Origin: Lysobacterales bacterium
Lineage (GTDB): Bacteria; Pseudomonadota; Gammaproteobacteria; Xanthomonadales; SZUA-5
Length of the DNA: 64,000 bases
Direction: 5' to 3'
Assembly: GCA_022841325.1 (NCBI GenBank)
Contig: JALHRS010000002.1
Location: forward strand, 1-64,000
The notes under the pieces are model-generated. The model had not been told where the DNA came from. It ran no database searches and was given only the letters and a program-made list of their open reading frames with translations. How positions within the stretch are numbered: position 1 is the stretch's first letter; each line of letters opens with the position of its first letter. The position numbers and the translations under genes were made by a program. This document shows, piece after piece, positions 1 through 8,694 of this stretch.

Positions 1-1677
1 GAAGTTGTCGATGCCCGGTCTGGCAGCCTCCGGCAGCGCCTCGATCCCGTGCCCATGGCGATCACCACCGCCGTTTCGATAGTTGCCGACAGCGGGGACA
101 GCCTGATCCTGTCCTCGCGCGCGACTGATGGCGCCGAATGGCCGCGCCGGATCGAAAGCGTCGCCGTGGTCACCGGCGAGCGCCGCTGGTCGATGGACGC
201 CAATGCGATCTGGGACCGCAGCAGCGCGCAGGTGCTTGCCAACGACCAGCAGGTACTGGTCGTCGAGCAACGACGGCTGGTGGAGCCTGATCGTTGGCAG
301 CTGCACATGAAACTGCTCGATGCTGAAAGCGGAGCTCTGGTCTACGCGGTTTCGCGCGTGTTCGACGCTCCGTCGTGGAACAGCAGCATAGGGGTTTCGT
401 TGATCGCCGACGGCAGCGTGGTCGTCCTGGTTCGGACCTCTGCCGGCGTGCAGGCCTTGGGGCTTGATGGCTCGGGAAACATGGCGTGGCAGGCCGATCT
501 GCCTGACATCCTGCCTATTGCCCGCACTGATCGGGGCCGTTGGTTGCTCAGCTACGTCAGCGCGGGCGTGCAGCAGCTGGGACTGTTGTCCGGTGCTGAC
601 GGAAGCATCACATCGCTCGGCGCTTTTGATCCCAACCAATCGGTGCATGCGGCGATCGAAACTGGCACTGGTAGTTCTGAGATTCTGCTCTTCAGCAGTC
701 GCAGTGCAGGCGGCCAGCATGTCTTCAGCGCCCAGCGCCGCCGCGCTGACCAGGGCCTGTCGTGGAACCATGAGAGTGCCTTCCCGGGAAATCCGGTCGT
801 GCTGTTGCTCGCCAGCGCGCTGCTGCCCGATCAGGACCTGGTCTACGAGCTGCGCTCGAACCGGACCCTGTCGGCGCCGGCCATCCGCCGAACGCTGCGC
901 CTGGATGGCGCCAGCGGCGCGCTGCGCTGGGAACAGGTCGAGCAACTGGACACTGAGGTCAGTGCCGGCTGCCGGGCATTCCTGACGGCGGCCAATGGCG
1001 ATCTGCTGTGCGTGGAGGCCTACGGAAGAACGGCAAGCTCGATGTCGGGCGTAGACCCGGCGCTGACCTATGTGCGGCGTCTGGATGCGCTGACCGGCGC
1101 GCAGATCGGGGTGCACTGGATATCGATCGAATCCGATGCGCTGCGCGGCCTGCTGCGGGGCGATGGGCCGTCGACGCGGATCTTCCGGGCGCTTGCCAAC
1201 GAGGGATTTGCCTTCAACGGCCCGGCTCCCGGTGAGCGTGCGTTCACTACCGGCTCGGTGGGCTGGATAGATCGGCCCGCAAGACAGGCCACGGGCGATG
1301 TATCGGTGTCGACCACGCCTGGCCGGGAGGGCTTCGGTTTCAGTATTCGCAACGACTCAACCGCGGCAGCTGACGGCATCCGCTGGGCGCTGGATGCCAG
1401 CGACAACGCCGGCATCGACAGTCTGAATTGCGCCGGCAACGCGCTGGCAGGCGCCACGCTGAAGCCCTACGCCGCACAGGGAACGCTCGATCTGGCCGCC
1501 GGTGAGGCGGTGCAGTGCGAGCTGCGCTGGCTGACTAGCGTACCGGCGGCGCAGCGCAAGGCGACGGTCTACGCCTGGCCCGGGTATGACTACCTGGATA
1601 CCGACGCCGGCAACAATGTCTCGGTGTCCCTGGGTGAGGTCCTGTTTGCCGACGGCTACGAGTCGCCGGAGCTCTGA
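1..1677 (+). CDS. PQQ-type beta-propeller secreted protein, 5' end cut by window
   Basis: The reading frame is open from base 1 (in-frame residues before the first ATG at 49 also read as propeller sequence), so the true start and any signal peptide lie outside the window. Repeated blades of the form A/S-G-x-x-x-W (GERRWSMDA, GNMAWQADL, SGALRWEQV) indicate a PQQ/WD-like beta-propeller covering roughly the first 400 residues. The last about 130 residues look like an Ig-like CARDB-type domain with two cysteines. The protein ends VLFADGYESPEL, a version of the F-x-[DN]-G-x-E tail seen in other secreted proteins of this window. No enzyme activity can be assigned; a surface or periplasmic binding role is inference. 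Confidence 0.75.
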   Translation, partial: EVVDARSGSLRQRLDPVPMAITTAVSIVADSGDSLILSSRATDGAEWPRRIESVAVVTGERRWSMDANAIWDRSSAQVLANDQQVLVVEQRRLVEPDRWQLHMKLLDAESGALVYAVSRVFDAPSWNSSIGVSLIADGSVVVLVRTSAGVQALGLDGSGNMAWQADLPDILPIARTDRGRWLLSYVSAGVQQLGLLSGADGSITSLGAFDPNQSVHAAIETGTGSSEILLFSSRSAGGQHVFSAQRRRADQGLSWNHESAFPGNPVVLLLASALLPDQDLVYELRSNRTLSAPAIRRTLRLDGASGALRWEQVEQLDTEVSAGCRAFLTAANGDLLCVEAYGRTASSMSGVDPALTYVRRLDALTGAQIGVHWISIESDALRGLLRGDGPSTRIFRALANEGFAFNGPAPGERAFTTGSVGWIDRPARQATGDVSVSTTPGREGFGFSIRNDSTAAADGIRWALDASDNAGIDSLNCAGNALAGATLKPYAAQGTLDLAAGEAVQCELRWLTSVPAAQRKATVYAWPGYDYLDTDAGNNVSVSLGEVLFADGYESPEL

Positions 1678-1960
1678 CAGGCGACGAGGGCAGGGCATGA
1701 GCCGGCGGCCAAACCGTTGTTCGCCCGGGATTCCGGTTTCAGGACTTGGATCGCAGTCACGTTCTGGACCGATCTCCTGACCCTATCCTGCCCATGAATC
1801 AGAGGCAGGCGACGAGGGGGCGGGAAACCCGACGATGGGTGGTGATCTTGCGTCACTCCGGCGGGTGCTTTCACGTTTCTTGTTGAAACAGATCTGGTTC
1901 GGGGACGGCGCCGCTTTTCGCGGGCGGTGCGTGGCAGCAACTTCGGCAGGAGAACCCAGG

Positions 1961-3862
1961 ATGAGCAATATCCGACATTGCGCTGCTCGCCTGATGCGCG
2001 GCTGCGTCGGGATCATGATGCTGAGTGCTTTCCAGCTGGCGCCTGCGGCCACGGTGGATCGCTTGCCCGGACCGATGTTCCATGACGGCATGGAGGACCT
2101 GATTGCCGGTCCATACACCGATGGCGACGCCGCGCGCTTTCTGGCACAAGCCACCTTTGGACCCACCGATGCCGACATCGCGCATCTGCGCTCGGTGCGT
2201 TACGCCGCCTGGTTGAACGAGCAGTTCACGGCGGCGCCGAGTTCGATGCTCGGCTATTACAACTGGGTAGCGAACACGCTCAACGAAGGCGTGGGTTCCA
2301 CCACCATCCGCGAGGCCTGGTTCCTGGGCGCGCTCGGCGGCCCCGATCCCGCCAACAATCTGATCATCCACAACGATCAGCTGCGTCAGCGCGTGGCTTT
2401 TGCGCTCAGCGAGATCTTCGTGATCTCCGACCAGTTCACGCTGATCAACCAGTTTCCGAATGGTCAGGCCTACTTCTACGACATCCTTAGCAACAACGCC
2501 TTCGGCAACTACCGCACGCTGCTGGAGCAGGTGACGCTGAGTCCGGCGATGGGCGTGTACCTGAACATGCAGGCCAACCGGCGCGCCAATCGGGCGCAGA
2601 ACATCCACCCTGACGAAAACTACGCCCGCGAGATCAACCAGCTGTTCAGCGTCGGCCTGGTGATGCTCAACACCGACGGCACGCCGCAGCTCTCCGGCGG
2701 TCAGCCGATCCCGACCTACTCGCAAAGCCAGGTCACCAATTTCGCCCATGTGTTCACCGGCTGGAACTGGTTCGACTGCGCGCCCGGCAATTTTGCCGGC
2801 TGCGGGCCCAACTACACCACGGGTACCAACTTCCAGACGCCGATGGCGGCTTTTGCGGCCTTTCACGACAACGGCACCGATCCGCTCAACGACATCTCCA
2901 ACAAGCAGCTGCTGAGTTATCCGGGCGTCGTCAATGGCGGCGTGCTTGCCGATGGCGGCACGCCGGCATCGGATCTGGCCTTTGCGCTGGACAACATCTT
3001 CAACCACCCGAATGTCGGCCCCTTCATCAGCAAGCAGCTGATTCAACGACTGGTGACCAGCAATCCCTCACCCGCCTATGTGCAGCGGGTGGCGCAGGTC
3101 TTCAACGATGACGGCACGCCGGCCCATGTGCGCGGCAACCTCAAGGCGGTGGTACAGGCCATCCTGCTCGACCGCGAAGCCCGCTACGGGCATTGGGAAC
3201 AACCGGATACCTTCGGCAAGCTGCGTGAGCCGTTGTTGCGGATCACCCATCTGTGGCGGGCCATGGGCGCACGCCATCAATGCGGCAACAACTACCAGGC
3301 CGGCAACACGATTTTCCACTATGCCAACCAGCCCTATCGCTATGCCGGTTACGTGACCGCCTGGGGAACCTCCGACAGCATCTACGGCAACGGCGTGGGT
3401 CAGGCACCGCTGAACTCGCCGACGGTGTTCAACTTCTTCAAGCCCAGCTATCTGCCACCCGGTGAAATGGCGGCAGCGGGACTGCGCGGCCCCGAGTTCC
3501 AGATCAACACCGATACCCTGATCGTCAATTCCACCAACAGCACCGCCGGCAAGACCTGGGGATTCGATCTGCTCGATACCTGTGATCCGAATGACGATGT
3601 CGGTGAGGTCAAGATCAATCGCGCCCAGGATTACGCGCTGGCCGGCAGCACCAATGGCGGGCCGGGCGATCCGGCCGACCGTCTGGTCGACGCCTACAAC
3701 CGCCGTTTCATGTCTGGGCAGATGACGCCGTTCATGCGCCAGACCCTGCTGGCCGTGCTCAATCCCATCGGCATCGCCGACGGTGCCGACTGGAAGCGGC
3801 GACGCATCAGCCGCGCGCTGCTGCTGATCCAGACTTCCGCCGAATACATGATCCAGAAATAG
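1961..3862 (+). CDS. DUF1800 family exported protein
   Basis: Start chosen at the ATG at 1961, preceded by AGGAGA at 1948-1953; it gives an n-region, a hydrophobic core and an APA-A cleavage-like site, so a Sec signal peptide. The mature 600 residues match the DUF1800 family: N-terminal [11 protein letters not shown], then [15 protein letters not shown] (from D218) and [10 protein letters not shown]. The family is nearly always encoded next to DUF1501, as here (8-nt gap to the next start). The biochemical function of DUF1800 is not established. The segment PMFHDGMED just after the signal peptide is a further F-x-D-G-x-E motif, here at the N-terminus instead of the C-terminus. Confidence 0.9.
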   Translation: MSNIRHCAARLMRGCVGIMMLSAFQLAPAATVDRLPGPMFHDGMEDLIAGPYTDGDAARFLAQATFGPTDADIAHLRSVRYAAWLNEQFTAAPSSMLGYYNWVANTLNEGVGSTTIREAWFLGALGGPDPANNLIIHNDQLRQRVAFALSEIFVISDQFTLINQFPNGQAYFYDILSNNAFGNYRTLLEQVTLSPAMGVYLNMQANRRANRAQNIHPDENYAREINQLFSVGLVMLNTDGTPQLSGGQPIPTYSQSQVTNFAHVFTGWNWFDCAPGNFAGCGPNYTTGTNFQTPMAAFAAFHDNGTDPLNDISNKQLLSYPGVVNGGVLADGGTPASDLAFALDNIFNHPNVGPFISKQLIQRLVTSNPSPAYVQRVAQVFNDDGTPAHVRGNLKAVVQAILLDREARYGHWEQPDTFGKLREPLLRITHLWRAMGARHQCGNNYQAGNTIFHYANQPYRYAGYVTAWGTSDSIYGNGVGQAPLNSPTVFNFFKPSYLPPGEMAAAGLRGPEFQINTDTLIVNSTNSTAGKTWGFDLLDTCDPNDDVGEVKINRAQDYALAGSTNGGPGDPADRLVDAYNRRFMSGQMTPFMRQTLLAVLNPIGIADGADWKRRRISRALLLIQTSAEYMIQK

Positions 3863-3870
3863 GAATGGCC

Positions 3871-5403
3871 ATGAGACCTGATCGCCGCAAGTTCATCCGG
3901 CAGACCCTGGCCACCGCTCTGGGGGGTGCCAGCCTGTATTCCGCGCTGGGCGGATTGCAGGTGCTGCAGGCCGCCAGTTTGCAGCCGAACTACGTGTTCA
4001 CCGACTACAAGGCGCTGGTGTGTGTCTTTCTCTACGGCGGCAACGATGGCTTCAATACCGTGGCGCCGTACACGCAGGCAGCCTTCAACAGCTTCTACGG
4101 TGCTGGCGGCGTGCGCCCGCAACTGGCACTGAACCGCGCGCAGCTGCACCCGCTGACGGACCTGAGCGGATCTTCGGGTGACGGCATCCAGTACGCGCTG
4201 CACGCGCAGATGCCGGAACTGGCAGCACTGTTCAATCAGGCCGGCAGCCCGCTGGCAATCATGGCCAATACCGGCACCCTGGTCGGTCCGGTGACCCAGA
4301 ACCAGTACCTGAGCGGCAATCCGGCGCTGCCGCCGCAGCTGTATTCGCATTCTGATCAATCGGCCTACTGGCAATCGTCGCCGCCGACCAATTCGCCGGT
4401 GACCGGCTGGGGTGGGCGCATCTGTGATCTGGTCGCCAGTGCCAATCCGCCGAACATCCCGATCCTGACCTCCTTCAGCGGTGAAGACGCCTTCATTCGC
4501 GGCGAAATCGTCAACGGCTACATCATGAATGCCAGCCAGGCGCTGACCGTCGATCTGCCCTACGACGATCGTGGCCAGTTGCGTCCGGCCTTCAATGCGC
4601 TGCAGGCCCAGGGAGCCCAGGGCAATATGCTGGAGCGCACCTACGCCGGCACGCTCAACCATGCGGTCTCCACCGCCGCCGTCATGCAGATGGCGCTGAA
4701 CGCCGCGGGCGCACCGAGCTTCGCCAGCTTCTTCCCGAATTCCGATGGCTACAATTTCGATGCGCAGCTGCTGACCACGGCGCGGTTGATCTGGGCGGCC
4801 TACAACAATGTGCCCGGCTACAGCGGCCTGAAGCGCCAGGTGTTTTTCGTCAACACCGGCGGCTACGACACCCATTCGGATGAGCTCAACCAGCATCAGC
4901 AGCTGTTGCCGGTGCTGTCGCGTGCGCTGGCCGGCTTCTACAACGCACTCAATTCCATTCCGATCACCGGCGGCACGCTGGCCAAGGTGGCCACCGCGTT
5001 CACCGCCTCCGACTTCGGACGATCGATGACCGCCAACAATGGCGGCAGCGACCACGGCTGGGGCTCGCATCATTTCGTGCTCGGTGGCGCCGTGCAGGGC
5101 GGCCGCTTCTACGGCAACGGCTGCGGATTCAGTAGCGCGGCAGCCAACTACGGTCTGGTCATGCCCAGTCTGCTGAACCCGACAGCGCCCAGCTTCGGCG
5201 TGCCCTCACCCAATCTGAATGATCCGGGAGACGGCAACGGACGTCTGATACCCACCACATCGGTCGATCAATACGCCGCCACGCTGGCCCACTGGTTCGG
5301 ACTCAACAACAGCGACATCTCGCTGATCTTCCCGAACCTGAGCAACTTCTCGCCGTCCAGCAATTACAACCCGGCGGCGGGCTACATGGGCTTCCTGGGG
5401 TAG
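3871..5403 (+). CDS. DUF1501 family protein, TAT-exported
   Basis: The DUF1501 partner of the upstream DUF1800 gene. ATG codons lie at 3865 and 3871; I prefer 3871 because AGGA at 3861-3864 is then 6 nt away. The N-terminus [11 protein letters not shown] followed by a mild hydrophobic stretch is a twin-arginine signal. Family motifs: [13 protein letters not shown] near the start, GGYDTHSDE (from G331) and [20 protein letters not shown] (around 380-398), which resemble the metal-binding sulfatase/alkaline-phosphatase fold to which DUF1501 is usually assigned. Role in the pair is unknown; co-export and joint function with the DUF1800 protein is inferred from conserved adjacency. Confidence 0.9.
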   Translation: MRPDRRKFIRQTLATALGGASLYSALGGLQVLQAASLQPNYVFTDYKALVCVFLYGGNDGFNTVAPYTQAAFNSFYGAGGVRPQLALNRAQLHPLTDLSGSSGDGIQYALHAQMPELAALFNQAGSPLAIMANTGTLVGPVTQNQYLSGNPALPPQLYSHSDQSAYWQSSPPTNSPVTGWGGRICDLVASANPPNIPILTSFSGEDAFIRGEIVNGYIMNASQALTVDLPYDDRGQLRPAFNALQAQGAQGNMLERTYAGTLNHAVSTAAVMQMALNAAGAPSFASFFPNSDGYNFDAQLLTTARLIWAAYNNVPGYSGLKRQVFFVNTGGYDTHSDELNQHQQLLPVLSRALAGFYNALNSIPITGGTLAKVATAFTASDFGRSMTANNGGSDHGWGSHHFVLGGAVQGGRFYGNGCGFSSAAANYGLVMPSLLNPTAPSFGVPSPNLNDPGDGNGRLIPTTSVDQYAATLAHWFGLNNSDISLIFPNLSNFSPSSNYNPAAGYMGFLG

Positions 5404-5456
5404 CAGCGACCTTGCGTCGCGAGCGCAGGAACGGGACTTGCCCTGACTTGATGCCG

Positions 5457-5984
5457 CTACCCGCGGCTACGGTGCAATGCCAGCGCCGCGCCCGTGATCA
5501 ATGCGAGTCCCAGCAGCAGGCCGATCAGCCGACCGTTGAGCGTTACCGGAATCGGCGGCTCGCCGCCATTGACCGTGATCGTGCCGTACATGCCGCCGCC
5601 CGGCTGGCCGTGGGGTTCGCAGAAATAGCCGAAGGTCCCCGGCTGATTGAAGGTCACGGTCGCGCGCCAGATCTGCGACGAGGGCGCACCATTGCCGCCC
5701 TGCCCATCGCAGCCGTTGGCGCAGCGAAAGGCACCATTGTCGGCGACCACATTGTGCAAACCGCCAAGGTTGCTCCAGGTCACCGTGTCACCCGGCTCGA
5801 TCGTGAGCTCGCGCGGCACGAATTCCAGCCGCGAGCCCCCGGCCTGGACATTCCAGTTGGTCGCCTGGGCTGCGCCGGCGCAGACCAGAAGCAAGAGCAG
5901 GGCGCTGGCAACAGCCCGAAGGCCCTGCCATGACCGGCGTTGTCCAGACAGGTTCCTGATCATCCGTTCGGCCGTCGATTTCAT
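5457..5984 (-). CDS. membrane-tethered cupredoxin (plastocyanin-like)
   Basis: 175-residue protein with a signal peptide (ALLLLLVCAGAAQA) and a single-domain cupredoxin fold. A complete type 1 copper site is visible: His77 in LHNVV, Cys122 and His125 in YFCEPHG, and Met132 in GGGMYG. Cys88 and Cys92 may form a disulfide in an inserted loop. A C-terminal hydrophobic segment followed by HRSRG probably anchors it in the inner membrane facing the periplasm. A GTG at 5993 is an alternative start; no start has a strong Shine-Dalgarno. Electron transfer or copper handling is the likely role; no redox partner is encoded nearby. It converges on the DUF1501 gene. Confidence 0.85.
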   Translation of the reverse strand: MKSTAERMIRNLSGQRRSWQGLRAVASALLLLLVCAGAAQATNWNVQAGGSRLEFVPRELTIEPGDTVTWSNLGGLHNVVADNGAFRCANGCDGQGGNGAPSSQIWRATVTFNQPGTFGYFCEPHGQPGGGMYGTITVNGGEPPIPVTLNGRLIGLLLGLALITGAALALHRSRG

Positions 5985-6057
5985 CCACAACACCGGCGAT
6001 CGCTGCGATGTGCAACTCTACAATGACATGGCGGCGGGCGAAGGAATGCAGAGCAAC

Positions 6058-6085
6058 AGCGGCGCCGCAGGCGCGGCGCCCTCCA
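6058..6085 (-). repeat. dispersed GC-rich repeat, copy 1 (inverted)
   Basis: Reverse complement of a 27-bp sequence also present at 11055-11081 and 13549-13575, with one extra base. It lies in the 321-nt gap 5985-6305, which otherwise shows no gene or clear signal. Confidence 0.6.
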
Positions 6086-6305
6086 TGCAGCCTTGCCGCT
6101 CGTGGAGGGCCGAGCGCCTGCTCGGTCGCTCTGGCTTTGCGCACTTGCGGGCGTCTCACCGGGGCTTTCTCGCGTCACCGCCCGGAGAGCGCTTCGCGCA
6201 CTTCGGGCTACGTCAAGCCGGCTATTGCAGAGCTACGTAAATTCAACGACTTGCGATATGAGTTCATGGAGAGCGCTGTTCAAAGCCTTGTCCTGCGCAT
6301 TCAGC

Positions 6306-7313
6306 TCAACCGCCCCCGGGCCGGTTGTTGGTCGGCGGCGGATCGAACATGCCGTCGGTCTGACCGCTGCGCAGGCGGCTGAGGATCTCGTTGCGGCGCT
6401 GATCCAGGCGTTGCCATACGTGCGGCTGCATATTGTCGCGATAGGCCGATTCCAGGCTGTCGTAACTGCAGGTCATCCCGAACCAGGCGGTGGCGCAACT
6501 GAGGTCCAGGATGCGGCTGCCGGGTCTGCAATCGGCGCCCAGATCACAGGCAACCAGCGGCCACAGATCCAGTGGATTGACCAGGTGGCCGACGTAGGGA
6601 TTGGTGCCAGGCAGTCCCAGCTCCAGCCAGCCCAGTTCCGAGATGGCCTCCAGATCGCCGGAGCTCAGCGCTTCGATCATCAAGGCCCGGGTGTCATCGA
6701 GATTGCGTCTCGCGCGCGGTTTTCGACTCTCCAATCGCACGCGGGCCAGCAGATTGCCGGCCTGCGCAGCGGCGGCAATGGCGTCGTCGTTGTCGCGCTG
6801 ATGGCGCTTGCGGGCCTCGGGATCGTCGATTTCCGGCGGACAGGCCGCGCGAAGGCGTTCGACGACGGCGACCAGTGCCAGACGCTCGAGCTCGGCACGT
6901 TCGGGCGGTAGCCATTGCCAGTCCCCATCCTTGAAGCGTTCTTCCCGATTGCCCTTGATGGCGAGCCGCGCCAGCTGACAGTCCCGCTCCCGCACTTGCT
7001 CGCGCATCAGCGCCTTGGCGGTCTCGGTCGAGAGCGTCGGAGTCGATACGGTATTCGATGGACTCTGCGCTTGATCCTCTGGTTTGTTCGGCGCCGAGTC
7101 GTCGGCGCTGGATTTCCCGATCGTGCCGGCGGGTGCAGATTTCGCGTCGACTTCAGACTGGCCGGACTCAGATGCGGAATCAGCATCGTGATTCAGTTTG
7201 TCGTTTGCGACCGGCGTCTGGCCCGCACCAAACCACTGGCCGCGTTGCCCGGCGGCGCCGGCCAGCATCAAGACGACCAGCAATACAAAGACAACCACAA
7301 CCCGCCCGCGCAT
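6306..7313 (-). CDS. hypothetical envelope protein, paralogue of the next gene upstream
   Basis: 335 residues starting with one hydrophobic segment (VVVVFVLLVVLMLAGAAG) that is a signal anchor or signal peptide, then a low-complexity Ser/Asp/Pro-rich linker (about residues 40-95) and a helical C-terminal half with several cysteines (VACDLGADC). It ends in a flexible PPTNNRPGGG tail. Its ATG overlaps the stop of the upstream gene by one base (TGATG at 7315-7311), so the two are translationally coupled. The pair share layout: N-terminal anchor, linker, helical repeats, a C-x5-6-C motif, an EIL-x-x-L/W-R segment and a C-terminal GGG. I do not recognise the family. Confidence 0.75.
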   Translation of the reverse strand: MRGRVVVVFVLLVVLMLAGAAGQRGQWFGAGQTPVANDKLNHDADSASESGQSEVDAKSAPAGTIGKSSADDSAPNKPEDQAQSPSNTVSTPTLSTETAKALMREQVRERDCQLARLAIKGNREERFKDGDWQWLPPERAELERLALVAVVERLRAACPPEIDDPEARKRHQRDNDDAIAAAAQAGNLLARVRLESRKPRARRNLDDTRALMIEALSSGDLEAISELGWLELGLPGTNPYVGHLVNPLDLWPLVACDLGADCRPGSRILDLSCATAWFGMTCSYDSLESAYRDNMQPHVWQRLDQRRNEILSRLRSGQTDGMFDPPPTNNRPGGG

Positions 7314-8329
7314 CAGCCGCCACCGCCGGGATTGCGTGGACCGGTGGGTGCCAGAATCAGATCGGGCCGACCCTCGCGCCACAGGCGCAGGATCTCCGCG
7401 CTCTGAGCTTCGGCAATGGTTTGGGCGCGCGGGCTCAGTTGGGCCATCGCCAGGAAGCCGATTCGCCCCAAACCGCCCAGGGTGGAGGCATCCGGACCCA
7501 AGGCATAGGCGTGAGGATCTTCTAAGCAGCCTGGCAGCAGATGGCAGGCTGCCATCAGGAAGCCATCGGAGTTGTAACGGCTGACGCCGGCCAATTCCGC
7601 TGCATGACGCGCCAGATCCATGGGCTCGGCCTGGCGCAGCAGTTCGATTCCGGCCAAGCGCGCGCGCTCAAGTGCGACCTGGGCCGCTGCTGCGTCGTTG
7701 TGCGCGCTGGGGCGATCGGCGCCGAGCACCGCGGCCGGGTGTTCCAGCTGCACTGCCCGTGATTGCCAGGCCTGGGCAATCATCGCCGCGTAGGCAGTGG
7801 ATTGCAGTGACAGCGCGGCGCAGCGCTGCTCAGCCTGGACATAGGCGCCCAGCAGGGCATCGAATTCGCGATCGCCCCAGCCCATGACATCCATCCAGCC
7901 GCGCATATTGCGCTCGCCAGCTTCGCGATTGCTGTTGAATTGCACCACTTCCACGCAAGTCTTGTAGAGCTCTGCCAGCGTATTGGCCGCATCGGCATCT
8001 CCGGCATTGGCCCGCGCCCGCAGTTCGGCGACAAAGCCCGGTAGATCGGTATCGCTGGCCGCGCGGCGACGATCTTCCGCGCGCTGGCTGACGCTGGCGC
8101 GAAAGGCGGCGCGGGTGGGGTTGGCGGCGGGAATCTGTTCCGGGTCTGGCGCCAATTCGTCGGCCGCGCTCGCGTCAGGCTCTGCAGGCACCGCAGCGGT
8201 CTCGATCGGCGCCGCGTGTGCTGGGGTGGTGGTTTCAGGCGGCTCAAGCTCGTTGGACTGCCAATGGCGCCAGGCCAAGCCCAGCGCGGTCAGAGTCAGC
8301 AGGAGCAGCAACAGCAGGCGCCGGGACAT
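7313..8329 (-). CDS. hypothetical envelope protein, first gene of a coupled paralogous pair
   Basis: 338 residues: SRR followed by a pure leucine-rich core (LLLLLLLTLTALGLAW) forms a signal anchor, followed by an Ala/Pro/Glu-rich linker and a helical region (about residues 100-320) with SEL1/TPR-like helices (AELRARANAGDADAANTLAELY) and the motif AACHLLPGC. It ends in NPGGGG. First gene of a two-gene operon with the paralogue at 6306-7313. Function unknown; a periplasm-facing scaffold of TPR/SEL1 type is the best structural guess. Confidence 0.75.
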   Translation of the reverse strand: MSRRLLLLLLLTLTALGLAWRHWQSNELEPPETTTPAHAAPIETAAVPAEPDASAADELAPDPEQIPAANPTRAAFRASVSQRAEDRRRAASDTDLPGFVAELRARANAGDADAANTLAELYKTCVEVVQFNSNREAGERNMRGWMDVMGWGDREFDALLGAYVQAEQRCAALSLQSTAYAAMIAQAWQSRAVQLEHPAAVLGADRPSAHNDAAAAQVALERARLAGIELLRQAEPMDLARHAAELAGVSRYNSDGFLMAACHLLPGCLEDPHAYALGPDASTLGGLGRIGFLAMAQLSPRAQTIAEAQSAEILRLWREGRPDLILAPTGPRNPGGGG

Positions 8330-8340
8330 GGAGACGGGGA

Positions 8341-8535
8341 CTCACGCGGAGATCGTTACGAAAGGCGACGGAGTATCCGGGTTGTCCGGCTCCCAGTCGA
8401 GCGTTCCGGCCGCGTCTGCAGGACGAGGACGGCAACGTCATCGCATTGCGCCCGCTGGGCGAGAAGACGCAGGTCGATGTTTCGGTGTGGCTAGACCTGG
8501 CCGCACTGCGTGACCATGTCGACATCACGGATTGA
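8341..8535 (+). pseudogene. possible 3' remnant of a coding sequence
   Basis: In the 365-nt gap between divergent genes, one frame reads as ordinary protein for its last about 45 codons (from RLQDEDGNVIALRPL to a TGA at 8533-8535), but no plausible start codon with a ribosome site precedes it and the frame upstream is antisense to the neighbouring gene. It may be a decayed gene end or chance. The family is not recognised. The rest of the gap (8536-8694) holds the leader of the M3 peptidase gene. Confidence 0.25.
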
Positions 8536-8694
8536 TGGAAGATCGACCACGATGCGGCCGGCCTGCGACTGCCTCCCGTGCGCCTTTCCCGGTCAGGCTC
8601 GCCGCTAATCCGGGATTTACACATGGATGGCGCAGTGGCGTTAAAGTGGTGAGCTGACTTTTGCACCCATCGCTGTACCTGCCGGAGTATCTCC

